Shown here: positions 14,283 to 21,821 of the stretch, one piece after another
Layout: each line of letters opens with the position of its first letter
Position numbering within the stretch: position 1 is the stretch's first letter
NCBI GenBank assembly: GCA_002390745.1
Contig: DGQK01000073.1
Coordinates: 1 to 58,065, forward strand
Reading direction: 5' to 3'
Length of the DNA: 58,065 nucleotides
From: Bacteroidetes bacterium UBA4416
Lineage (GTDB): Bacteria; Bacteroidota; Bacteroidia; B-17B0; Aurantibacillaceae
Program-made: the position numbers and the translations under genes
Notes under the pieces: generated by a model
Database searches by the model: none
Told to the model about the DNA's origin: nothing
The model's input: the letters and a program-made list of their open reading frames with translations, nothing else

Positions 14283-14630
14283 ATGAATAAGATCTACTAC
14301 CTGTCTACCTGTGATACCTGCAAGCGCATCATCGATGAGCTGGGGCTGAAGGCCAGGCATTTTGAGTTTCAGGACATCAAAACCGAAAAGATCACCGCTG
14401 CCCAGCTGGAGGCGATGAAAAAAGCGGCGGGGACCTACGAAGCCCTGTTCAGCCGTGTCGCACTGAAGTATAAAACACTCGATCCAAAGCCATCTACCGA
14501 AAATGAGTACAAGAAGCTCATCCTCGAGGAATATACCTTTCTGAAACGCCCGGTGATTTTCATCGGTGACCGCATCTTCGTTGGCAATTCCAAAAAGAAC
14601 ATCGAAGAAGCCAAAGCAGCTTTAAACTAG
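14283..14630 (+). CDS. ArsC/Spx/YffB-family protein
   Basis: A 115-residue thioredoxin-fold protein of the arsenate reductase-like family. The N-terminal STCDTCKRI carries a CxxC at the position of the family's redox Cys, and KRPVIFIGDRIFVGNS corresponds to the cis-Pro segment. True ArsC proteins have catalytic Arg residues in the second half (RKRE region) that are not obvious here, so arsenate reduction is doubtful; YffB/MgsR-like redox or regulatory roles are as likely. It has no arsenic-resistance neighbours and stands alone between a pseudouridine synthase and a convergent gene. Confidence 0.75.
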   Translation: MNKIYYLSTCDTCKRIIDELGLKARHFEFQDIKTEKITAAQLEAMKKAAGTYEALFSRVALKYKTLDPKPSTENEYKKLILEEYTFLKRPVIFIGDRIFVGNSKKNIEEAKAALN

Positions 14631-14652
14631 CAAGGCACGCTTTGTTTTCCGG

Positions 14653-15960
14653 CTACTCAAGCTGGTGCGCGTACAGCGCCATTTTATCATCCGTGAATTT
14701 GAGCCTGTACAGATAATACACAATGCCGTTGTTGATTTTAATGTTTTTAGGAAAGTTATGAACGAGCGAGAAGCGCTTCTTAATCTTTCCTGTGCTTAGG
14801 TTGATTTCACCTATCGTAATGATCCCGTCGTTTAAGTAAGTAGTGTAAAAGATATTTCGCGCTTCGTCAAATAGCACCTGTGGCTTCCATTGCCTGAAGT
14901 GATTGTATTCCATCGCCTTTACCGGTAAGGCCTTATTGTGTTCCATGGAATAGCTATGAATTAAATTATTGGGGTGGTCGAAAATGAAGAGGGTGTCGTT
15001 GCCGGCAAACACCGGAATATAAGCCTTTGTGGCAATGATGCTCATAAAGAAATTACGGTCGTCTTCTTTTCTCCTCATGGCCCTCAACTCGTCAGGGCTC
15101 AGATCTTCCATTTCATTTCTTCCGGAGTTTCCGTATTTGGCATTGCTATGGTTGTTTTCGTCGGCAATCATGGCAATCATGTGCTCGTTGCTGTAGGTGC
15201 CATAATCGTAGGTTTTTTTACTGGACTTGTTAATGGCGAATACATTTTTAGTTTGCCCCTGGTGATAGCATGTTTCAAAATAGAGTTTGTTGTCCTTGTT
15301 CAGGATGCAAGGGCGCAGGAGAGAGTCGAACAAACTGAGTCGGATATCATCCAGCAGCCCGATCTTATTATTGATGATGTATACCTGCGTGCTGGTAAAA
15401 TCGCCGAGCAAGTGCAGGTTGCCGAAACAATCCTTAAAGAGGCTTTTGTAGGGGTGGAGTGTCAGTTGATAGGTATGCAGGACTTCACCGTCTTTCCTGA
15501 TCAGCCTCAGGCAGGGCATTTCGTTGATGTCGCCAAAGAGCAGGATTTTATCATAGGTAAATTGGTAATCCGACACATAAAAAGTCTGATCTACCAGCCG
15601 CGTTGTTGGCTTATTGGCAGATACAACGACCTCCGACAGGTCTCTCGACTGCGCTTTCAGGTTGATCAGCAAAGGGAGGCTGGTGGTAGAGTCCACATTG
15701 ATCGTGAGGGTTTCATAACCTAATTTCCGGATCACGATGATGGGGGCCTTGCCTTGATAGTTGATTGTAAAACTTCCGTTGAGGCGGCTCTGCGCATAAA
15801 CATTCTCGGAGAGTACCTGGATGATCACAAAGCCAATCGGCTCCTTTGTTTTAAAATCGATGATTTTGCCGGAGATGCTTTTCAGGCTGTCCTGCCCGTA
15901 GGCCAGGAGTGCGGAAAACAGGGAGAAGGCCAGTGCAAACGTGATTTTGTGCTTCATCAT
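14653..15960 (-). CDS. Exported protein with carboxypeptidase-regulatory-like domain, 6-bladed-propeller-like body
   Basis: About 435 residues. A signal peptide (MMKHKITFALAFSLFSALLAYGQ) is followed by a CarboxypepD_reg-like beta-sandwich (about 30-115: SGKIIDFKTKEPIGFVIIQV...LNGSFTINYQG...RKLGYETL), as found at the N-terminus of many Bacteroidota envelope proteins. The remainder consists of repeated beta-rich segments (LLFGDINEMPCL, NLHLLGDFTSTQVYI, NIFYTTYLNDGIITIGEIN) suggesting a propeller. No TonB receptor barrel is present, so this is not a transporter. The start at 15960 (MMKHK) or 15969 (MPRMMKHK) fits the signal peptide; the longer frame upstream does not. No function can be named. 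Confidence 0.75.
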   Translation of the reverse strand: MMKHKITFALAFSLFSALLAYGQDSLKSISGKIIDFKTKEPIGFVIIQVLSENVYAQSRLNGSFTINYQGKAPIIVIRKLGYETLTINVDSTTSLPLLINLKAQSRDLSEVVVSANKPTTRLVDQTFYVSDYQFTYDKILLFGDINEMPCLRLIRKDGEVLHTYQLTLHPYKSLFKDCFGNLHLLGDFTSTQVYIINNKIGLLDDIRLSLFDSLLRPCILNKDNKLYFETCYHQGQTKNVFAINKSSKKTYDYGTYSNEHMIAMIADENNHSNAKYGNSGRNEMEDLSPDELRAMRRKEDDRNFFMSIIATKAYIPVFAGNDTLFIFDHPNNLIHSYSMEHNKALPVKAMEYNHFRQWKPQVLFDEARNIFYTTYLNDGIITIGEINLSTGKIKKRFSLVHNFPKNIKINNGIVYYLYRLKFTDDKMALYAHQLE

Positions 15961-16170
15961 TCGAGGCATGAATTTAAATGTCAGGGGGATGAAAAATAAG
16001 CACGTCTTGCCGGCGATATGCCGGGAAGCCGCATGGGGTTTTGTTTCGTTCGGCGGCAAGCGGTTGTTATACTATAAATATAGAACATTTGCTTCATCCG
16101 TGAAAGCATGAGGGAAATTTTTGTTCGGCCTTGTAAAAAGTCAGGTAATTTTACGCTTGATTGATGAGCT

Positions 16171-16587
16171 CTATACTTTTCCGTGAGGCTTCCCATTTCC
16201 GCAATACGGACAAAAATTGTATTTACTGTTGGATAATTTATTGCAATTCGCGCAATGGTCAGACCTGTTGCCATAATCATCTTTACGGCATTGTGGACAG
16301 AATTCAAAATTCTGATGGCTTTTGTGTTTACAATATTTACAAGTATATGAAATCTCCGTTTTATCCAATGCTGCTTCGACGAGACCATTTCCTCCTCCTA
16401 TGCCTAATGCAAGGATAATTGGTTTCCATAATTTCAAAAGCGTTCTGTCTATTTTCTTGGATTTTTCTCCCCGTCCGAACCAGCCTTCCCTGGAGCCTAT
16501 TAATAGCAAAATGCTTGTTATAATAGGTAACGCTATGATAATAATAATGGCTATCCAGACAGGGTTATCAGAGAGCTCTTTGTCCAT
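16171..16587 (-). CDS. Membrane-anchored double zinc-ribbon protein
   Basis: A 138-residue protein of unknown function. It has one or two transmembrane segments near the N-terminus (WIAIIIIIALPIITSILLLIG and a weaker IILALGIGGG stretch), then two zinc ribbons: CKYC...CPQC and CANC...CPYC, each CxxC-X12-14-CxxC. It begins 5 nt after the stop of the glycosyltransferase gene on the same strand, so the two are probably cotranscribed. Small zinc-ribbon membrane proteins of this kind are widespread but uncharacterised. Confidence 0.7.
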   Translation of the reverse strand: MDKELSDNPVWIAIIIIIALPIITSILLLIGSREGWFGRGEKSKKIDRTLLKLWKPIILALGIGGGNGLVEAALDKTEISYTCKYCKHKSHQNFEFCPQCRKDDYGNRSDHCANCNKLSNSKYNFCPYCGNGKPHGKV

Positions 16588-16592
16588 TTGCT

Positions 16593-17714
16593 TTAGTTAA
16601 TTAATTCGATCAGCTTGTCCGTTTTCGGGGCATTGTCCATCGGTGCCAGGATCGCCTTTCGTTTTTCAATCAGTTCTCCGGTCAGCTCTTTCGTGAAAGC
16701 TGTATCGATGGCCCTGATGTATTCCTGCGGGCTATTACAGATCTCACAGGCATCTCCCAGGGAAGTGCCTGCCAGCATGGCCGTGTTGGCCAGCACAAAC
16801 CTTCCCGAATACAGCACATTGAGCAGTTTTAATTTCAGGCCTGTGGCCTGTGCCGTATACAGGCAGTGGACCTGCGCATCGCTGATGAGCTGCTGCATCT
16901 CCTGTTCGCTGCAGTTCTCCCTTAGCTCAATATGCTTGTAAGCTTTTATCCTGGCAATTAATGAGGCCTGCGGGTTCAGCCCTGCAATCACAACGCGGTG
17001 TTTGATCTTTGAAAAAACATGGTCGGTGAGCCATAAGGCTGCCACATGGTTTTCGGGAACCGATAAATTGCCGTGGTAAAGGATATAGTCGCCTTTCCCG
17101 GTTTTGCATTGCAGCTCATCGAAGGGATGGAAGCTCGGCAGGTACACGGAAGGCGTTTGCGGATAGGTCTTTTGAAAATAAGCGAGGTCCTGCTCCGATA
17201 CGGCCAGGATGCCATCGGCATGGGTGATCTGCTTTTCGAAGCGCTGAAGCTTGCGCGCCTCCATCCTGAGGTACATTTTTTTGAGGAAAGAGCTTTCCGC
17301 TTTAGCCAGCTCACGGAAATACTCGTGCTCGATGTTGCTGTGCCTGAAAAATTTCCGCCTGGCTTTCAGATCCGGATCGCCAAGCAGGTAGCAGGTGTGC
17401 AGCACTTCAAACAGGATCGGATACTCATCTTCAATCAGCCGCTCTTTGAGCTTGTCATCCACGCGGGAAGCTACATTGTACGGGAGCATCGAGAACTGTT
17501 TGAGCAAGGATGTCCGCCGCTTGTAATAGTATACCTTATTGCAGTATTTTTCGAGCTCCGGCGCAGGTTTCCGGCCGCCGTATTCAAAGCAGTGGAGGGT
17601 AATGAGAATGCCTCTCCGGTGCAGGCAGCGGATCTTATGGAACACGTCAATCACACCGCCGTAGTTGGCAGGATAGGGAATGTCGAAAGAAACAATATGT
17701 AAATGCCTCTGCAT
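16593..17714 (-). CDS. Glycosyltransferase, GT-B fold (group 1-like)
   Basis: A 373-residue enzyme likely transferring a sugar from a nucleotide donor to an envelope glycan. The N-terminal Rossmann domain begins RHLHIVSFDIPYPANYGGV, with the GG loop typical of GT-B donors or acceptors; the C-terminal domain has YILYHGNLSVPENHVAALWL and the late TGLKLKLLNVLYSGRFVLANTAM in the position of the EX7E-type donor-binding region, though a clean EX7E is not seen. The ATG at 17714 is preferred because the -7 box TATCTTTG (17721-17728) ends 6 nt upstream; the in-frame TTG further up is part of the box. The zinc-ribbon gene follows after 5 nt. Confidence 0.8.
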   Translation of the reverse strand: MQRHLHIVSFDIPYPANYGGVIDVFHKIRCLHRRGILITLHCFEYGGRKPAPELEKYCNKVYYYKRRTSLLKQFSMLPYNVASRVDDKLKERLIEDEYPILFEVLHTCYLLGDPDLKARRKFFRHSNIEHEYFRELAKAESSFLKKMYLRMEARKLQRFEKQITHADGILAVSEQDLAYFQKTYPQTPSVYLPSFHPFDELQCKTGKGDYILYHGNLSVPENHVAALWLTDHVFSKIKHRVVIAGLNPQASLIARIKAYKHIELRENCSEQEMQQLISDAQVHCLYTAQATGLKLKLLNVLYSGRFVLANTAMLAGTSLGDACEICNSPQEYIRAIDTAFTKELTGELIEKRKAILAPMDNAPKTDKLIELIN

Positions 17715-17720
17715 TTGAAG

Positions 17721-17728
17721 CAAAGATA
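17721..17728 (-). promoter_or_regulatory. -7 box of the glycosyltransferase gene, implying a leaderless mRNA
   Basis: TATCTTTG on the minus strand, 6 nt before the ATG at 17714. The same 6-nt gap is seen at trmH and thyA. No clear TTG at -33. Confidence 0.55.
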
Positions 17729-17753
17729 GCAGAAACTTTAGAAAAGCGGCCCG

Positions 17754-18779
17754 CTATTCGAACACGAAGCCGTTGGAGATAATGCCTGCTGTAAAGCTGG
17801 TTTTGAGAGTTCCATCGGGCCTGTACACTTCAATCTTCGATTTCTGAACATAGTCAATCGCATCGCTGACATAGATCGTGAAATCTTTTGGATTCACGCC
17901 CAGTCCGTAATAGATTTTCGAGCCCTGGTTTACCAATGGCACAGCAGGCAGCTGGTTGCCGGAGATCGGGAATCGGCAAATGCCTTTGTTGAGGTAATAC
18001 AAGGTGTCCCTCGTTTTGTTGATGCGCAGGTGGCTGGCATTATCGGATAGTCCAAAGCTCAGGCTGAGCTCCGTCTGCAAGGTTACCGGGTCGATCCGCA
18101 CTAAGTTGCCTGCCTGGCTGCTGTTGCCTCCCGCAAGAATCCACAATTTGGAATAACGGTCGATCACGAGGCTCGATGAATTTTTTCCTACCGCAATACT
18201 ATCGGTGATGACATCCCTGGCAGCATCGATCACATAGCAGTAGGAAGAATTACTGCAAGTCACAAAAACCTTGTTGTAGATCATCGTCATCTCTTCCGTG
18301 CCGCTCATGCAGGGAATTGTGCCGGTAACGGCGTTTGTATTGAGGTCCACGATCCGGATAGAAGACGCGTAGAGGTCGCTTACATAGGCCTTGCTGTAAG
18401 TAAGTGGCAGCATGTAGCGCGGAGAGGTGAAGCCGGTAATGGCAGCGGCTTTTACAAAATTGTCGCCATTTACCACCATCACCTTATTCGAGTTATTCAT
18501 CATCAGATAATAGCGGTTGTTGAATTTGCAAACGCTCTGGCACACATCGCCTAATACCTCGTTGTTGTTTTGCTGCCTGTAATAATTGTCTGTCATGCTG
18601 CCCGAAGCCGGATCATATACCGTAACGTCGGCATTGTTGTATCCAAATCCGCCTTCGTTCACCACCAGCACTTTGCTTTGGGCATTTATCGTAGTTCCCG
18701 CTTTCACAGGCTCCTGGGGTTTGTCCTTGATGCAGGAGCTTAACAGGAAAAGTGCAGGAAGGAAATAGTATCGTTTCAT
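17754..18779 (-). CDS. DUF5074/YncE-type beta-propeller lipoprotein (BtuG-like)
   Basis: A 341-residue lipoprotein (signal LPALFLLSSC, lipid-anchored Cys at residue 16). The body reads as a seven-bladed propeller: SKVLVVNEGGFGYNNADVTV, LGDVCQSVCKFNNRYYLMMN, KAYVSDLYASSIRIVDLNT and similar repeats. This family includes BtuG, the surface B12-binding lipoprotein of Bacteroides that docks on BtuB. A btuB-like receptor with a cobalamin riboswitch lies 10 kb away, but no riboswitch precedes this gene, so cobalamin binding is only inferred; other TonB-receptor partners are possible. A 12-bp palindrome lies 5 nt before its start. Confidence 0.8.
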   Translation of the reverse strand: MKRYYFLPALFLLSSCIKDKPQEPVKAGTTINAQSKVLVVNEGGFGYNNADVTVYDPASGSMTDNYYRQQNNNEVLGDVCQSVCKFNNRYYLMMNNSNKVMVVNGDNFVKAAAITGFTSPRYMLPLTYSKAYVSDLYASSIRIVDLNTNAVTGTIPCMSGTEEMTMIYNKVFVTCSNSSYCYVIDAARDVITDSIAVGKNSSSLVIDRYSKLWILAGGNSSQAGNLVRIDPVTLQTELSLSFGLSDNASHLRINKTRDTLYYLNKGICRFPISGNQLPAVPLVNQGSKIYYGLGVNPKDFTIYVSDAIDYVQKSKIEVYRPDGTLKTSFTAGIISNGFVFE

Positions 18780-18784
18780 AGCGG

Positions 18785-18796
18785 GGTAAATTTACC
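18785..18796. promoter_or_regulatory. 12-bp perfect palindrome before the BtuG-like gene
   Basis: GGTAAATTTACC is self-complementary. It contains TAAATTTA on the minus strand, one mismatch from TAnnTTTG, placed where a leaderless promoter of the 17754-18779 gene would be, so it may be an overlapping operator and -7 box. Confidence 0.4.
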
Positions 18797-18901
18797 ATTT
18801 ATTGCAATAACCAGCACGCCTCTTGCCGGGCCAAACAGGAATGCTAAGCTGCTGAACGGCTTTTTTCGGTAAAATATAAAATCCTGTTTATTAAATAATT
18901 A

Positions 18902-18935
18902 TAGATAAAAATATCTAAAATATACATTTTATGTA
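18902..18935. promoter_or_regulatory. Two inverted repeats upstream of the arginine operon
   Basis: TAGATA-AAAA-TATCTA (18902-18917) and TACAT-TTT-ATGTA (18923-18935) are both perfect, 5 nt apart, in an AT-rich stretch directly upstream of the operon's -7 box (18955-18962). Placement fits binding of a regulator; candidates are an ArgR-like protein elsewhere or the Lrp-type regulator encoded at the far end of the operon. Confidence 0.5.
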
Positions 18936-18954
18936 GATAATATAACTTTATTCA

Positions 18955-18962
18955 TATCTTTG
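18955..18962 (+). promoter_or_regulatory. -7 promoter box of the arginine operon
   Basis: TATCTTTG matches TAnnTTTG; it ends 19 nt before the ATG at 18982, leaving a leader of about 12-14 nt. No clear TTG at -33 was found, which would fit a promoter needing or blocked by a regulator. Confidence 0.6.
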
Positions 18963-18981
18963 CGGTCAAAAAACAATCGTC

Positions 18982-19629
18982 ATGTCAACGTTTAGTATTC
19001 AAATTGCGGGGCTGGAGCACCTGGACTATGCGGATCAGATCTGTGCGGAAATGGAATCCTCTGCCAGGATCCGCGGCACAGGTATTGCCAAGCGTTCCGG
19101 GGAATATATCCGGCAAAAGATGAAGGAAGGTAAAGCCGTTATTGCCTTTGCAGACACAGGCCTGTGGGCAGGCTTTTGCTACATCGAAACCTGGCAGTCG
19201 GGCGAGTATGTAGCCAACTCCGGCCTCATCGTTGCCCCGGCTTACCGAAAGGATGGGCTTGCCAGGCAGATCAAGCATAAAATATTTGAATTGTCGCGGA
19301 CAAAATACCCCGGGGCAAAAATTTTCGGACTGACTACCGGCCTGGCAGTGATGAAAATCAACTCGGAGCTCGGCTATCAGCCGGTCACCTATTCGGAGCT
19401 CACCACAGACGAGCAATTCTGGAACGGCTGCAAAAGCTGCGTGAACTATAGCATACTCACCAGTAAGGAGTTTAAAAACTGCCTTTGCACCGCCATGCTC
19501 TATAATCAACAGGATAAAGAAGAAAAAGCGGAGGACGTGCCGGAGCAGCAAACCGGCAAGCGCTCTAATTTATTGACGCGCCTGATCCGCCCCAAAGAAA
19601 CTAAAAACAAGCATCATCAGAAAAAATGA
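18982..19629 (+). CDS. GNAT acyltransferase, probable N-acylglutamate synthase of the arginine pathway
   Basis: A 215-residue GNAT-fold protein and first gene of the arginine operon. The acyl-CoA loop is in VANSGLIVAPAYRKDGLARQIKHKIF (Q/RxxGx-type turn as RKDGLA). Its position suggests it makes the acylated glutamate that starts the pathway, acetyl- or succinyl-glutamate, since no argA or argJ is present among the other seven genes. The last about 45 residues are charged and probably disordered (EEKAEDVPEQQTGKRS...NKHHQKK). Its stop overlaps the argG start by 4 nt (ATGA), indicating translational coupling. Confidence 0.75.
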   Translation: MSTFSIQIAGLEHLDYADQICAEMESSARIRGTGIAKRSGEYIRQKMKEGKAVIAFADTGLWAGFCYIETWQSGEYVANSGLIVAPAYRKDGLARQIKHKIFELSRTKYPGAKIFGLTTGLAVMKINSELGYQPVTYSELTTDEQFWNGCKSCVNYSILTSKEFKNCLCTAMLYNQQDKEEKAEDVPEQQTGKRSNLLTRLIRPKETKNKHHQKK

Positions 19630-20852
19630 CAACAGTACAAGCTGGCATCAATGCTCCCAAAATTGTTCTCGCCTATAGCGGCGGGCTGGATACGACGTAT
19701 TGCGCCGTATACCTCAGTAAGATCAAACATTACGAAGTGCATGCCGTTACCATCAACACAGGTGCTTTTAGCGAATCCGATATCCTCGTGCTGGAGCAAA
19801 AAGCAAAGCAGGCCGGCGTTGCCTCTTTCAAGTGCATCGACGTGCGCAGGAAGTATTATGAAAGCTGCATCCGCTACCTGATTTTTGGCAACGTGCTGAA
19901 GAATGCAACGTATCCTTTAAGCGTTAGCGCCGAGCGGGCCATTCAGGCCATCTCTGTAGCGGAGTATGCAAAGGAACTGAATATTGACAACATTGCTCAT
20001 GGCAGCACCGGTGCCGGCAACGACCAGGTGCGCTTCGATATGATCTTCCATCACCTGGCGCCGCAGGTCAGGATCCTGACCCCTATCAGGGATCAGCAGC
20101 TGAGCAGGGAAGAGGAGATCGGTTTTCTGAAGGAGCATGGCATCACCTATGATTTTGTAAAGGCAGCCTATAGTGTTAATAAAGGCATCTGGGGGACTTC
20201 GGTCGGCGGAAAGGAAACGCTGAGCTCGCAGGCTTACCTGCCGGAAGACGCATGGCCAACGGCCATCACAGAAAGCCAGCCCAAAGACCTGGTGCTTGGT
20301 TTCGAGAAAGGAGAGCTTACCCACATCGATGGAAAACGATTCGATAGCCCGGTGGAAGCAATCGAATACCTGCAACTACTGGCACAGCCATATGGCATCG
20401 GAAGAGATATCCATGTGGGCGATACCATCATCGGGATCAAAGGACGCGTGGGCTTTGAAGCGGCAGCGCCCCTGATCATCATCAAAGCCCATCACCTGCT
20501 GGAAAAGCACGTGCTTACCAAATGGCAGCTCTACTGGAAAGACCAGCTGGCTGCCTGGTATGGCAACTGGCTGCACGAAGGGCAAATGCTGGATCCGGTG
20601 ATGAGGGACATCGAAGCCCTGTTTGTGAGTACGCAGGCAACAGTAACAGGGGAAGTGTATGTGAGCTTATGGCCCCACCGCTTTGTCCTGAAAGGGATCC
20701 AAAGCGCGCACGACCTGATGTCCGCTAAGTTTGGCAGCTATGGAGAAATGAACAAGGGCTGGTCCGGGGAAGACGTGAAAGGATTTACCAGGATCTTCGG
20801 AAACCAAACCTCTATTTATAACCAGGTAAACTCAGCAGTTCAGCATGACTAA
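19626..20852 (+). CDS. argG: Argininosuccinate synthase
   Basis: A 408-residue ATP-dependent ligase joining citrulline and aspartate. The PP-loop is KIVLAYSGGLDTTYCAVYL (SGGLDT at residues 18-23), and AHGSTGAGNDQVRFD is the citrulline/aspartate-binding signature; many homologues have GSTGKGND, here Ala replaces Lys. YSVNKGIWGTSVGGKE is also family-typical. In this pathway its substrate citrulline arises by deacylation of N-acyl-citrulline by the argE-like product six genes on. Its 3' end overlaps argC by 8 nt. Confidence 0.93.
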   Translation: MTTVQAGINAPKIVLAYSGGLDTTYCAVYLSKIKHYEVHAVTINTGAFSESDILVLEQKAKQAGVASFKCIDVRRKYYESCIRYLIFGNVLKNATYPLSVSAERAIQAISVAEYAKELNIDNIAHGSTGAGNDQVRFDMIFHHLAPQVRILTPIRDQQLSREEEIGFLKEHGITYDFVKAAYSVNKGIWGTSVGGKETLSSQAYLPEDAWPTAITESQPKDLVLGFEKGELTHIDGKRFDSPVEAIEYLQLLAQPYGIGRDIHVGDTIIGIKGRVGFEAAAPLIIIKAHHLLEKHVLTKWQLYWKDQLAAWYGNWLHEGQMLDPVMRDIEALFVSTQATVTGEVYVSLWPHRFVLKGIQSAHDLMSAKFGSYGEMNKGWSGEDVKGFTRIFGNQTSIYNQVNSAVQHD

Positions 20853-21819
20853 ATTAAGAGTAGGAATTTTCGGAGGCGCCGGCTATACCGGTGGTGAGTT
20901 GCTCCGCCTTCTGGTATTTCATCCGGCAGTGGAGCTGGCATTTGTGCATAGCAAAAGCCAGGCCGGGAAGCTGGTGTCGGACGTACACACAGATTTGCTG
21001 GGAGAGCTAAGCCAGAGATTTACAGATCAGGTACTCCCCGACATTGATGTCGTATTTCTGTGTGTGGCACATGGAGAAGCGAAAAAGATCATGGCAGAAG
21101 AGAACTTCCGGGCATCGGTAAAAGTGATTGACCTCAGCCGCGATTTCAGGATCAGGCAGGAGGACGAACATGGTTTCGTATATGGCTTGCCGGAGCTCCA
21201 CAAAAAAGAAATCGCCAAAGCTTCCAGGATAGCAAACCCAGGTTGCTTTGCCACTGCCATTCAGCTGGCATTGCTGCCTCTCGCCAGGCATAAGCTGCTT
21301 CGCTCGGATGTATTCATATCCTGCATCACAGGCTCAACAGGAGCGGGGCAGGCTTTAAGCGAAACCTCGCATTTCAGCAGGCGGCAGAACAACCACTCGG
21401 TGTACAAGCCTTTTGTGCACGAGCACCTTGCCGAGATTGGCCAAAGCATCGGGAAGCTGCAACCCGGTTTTGAGCATGCAACCGTGATGATCCCACAGCG
21501 GGGCTCCTTCACACGCGGTATTCTTGCCAGCATCTCCCTGAAGACAACCGTAGATGCCGAATCGCTCCGCGAGCTTTTCGAAAGTTATTATGCCACGCAC
21601 CCATTTGTGCACCTGAGCGCGAAGGCCATCGAGCTCAAGCAGGTCGTCAATACCAACAAATGTTTGCTCTACCTTGAAAAATACAATGATCAGCTCATGA
21701 TTGTGAGCGTGATCGACAACCTGCTGAAAGGCGCCTCCGGCCAGGCGGTTCAGAACATGAACCTCCTCTTCGGGCTCCCCGAAACAACAGGATTAAAGCT
21801 TAAAGCCTCTGCCTTCTGA
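20845..21819 (+). CDS. argC: N-acyl-gamma-glutamyl-phosphate reductase
   Basis: A 324-residue NADPH-dependent reductase that converts acylglutamyl phosphate to the semialdehyde. The nucleotide-binding loop is VGIFGGAGYTGGELLRLL, and the catalytic Cys134 is in IANPGCFATAIQLALLPL. GSTGAGQALSETSHFSRR and HEHLAEI (substrate-side His) follow in the expected order. It lies third in the operon; the argD start follows the stop after 2 nt. Confidence 0.93.
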   Translation: MTKLRVGIFGGAGYTGGELLRLLVFHPAVELAFVHSKSQAGKLVSDVHTDLLGELSQRFTDQVLPDIDVVFLCVAHGEAKKIMAEENFRASVKVIDLSRDFRIRQEDEHGFVYGLPELHKKEIAKASRIANPGCFATAIQLALLPLARHKLLRSDVFISCITGSTGAGQALSETSHFSRRQNNHSVYKPFVHEHLAEIGQSIGKLQPGFEHATVMIPQRGSFTRGILASISLKTTVDAESLRELFESYYATHPFVHLSAKAIELKQVVNTNKCLLYLEKYNDQLMIVSVIDNLLKGASGQAVQNMNLLFGLPETTGLKLKASAF

Positions 21820-21821
21820 TC

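Noticed and set aside
14283..14630. Arsenate reductase in a resistance operon
   Set aside because: No arsB, acr3 or adjoining arsR; the ArsR-type gene at 921 is 13 kb away and lacks metal-binding Cys.
14974..15723. 249-codon plus-strand frame
   Set aside because: Entirely antisense to the exported CarboxypepD_reg-like gene at 14653-15960, which has a signal peptide and a clear domain; the antisense protein has no recognisable features.
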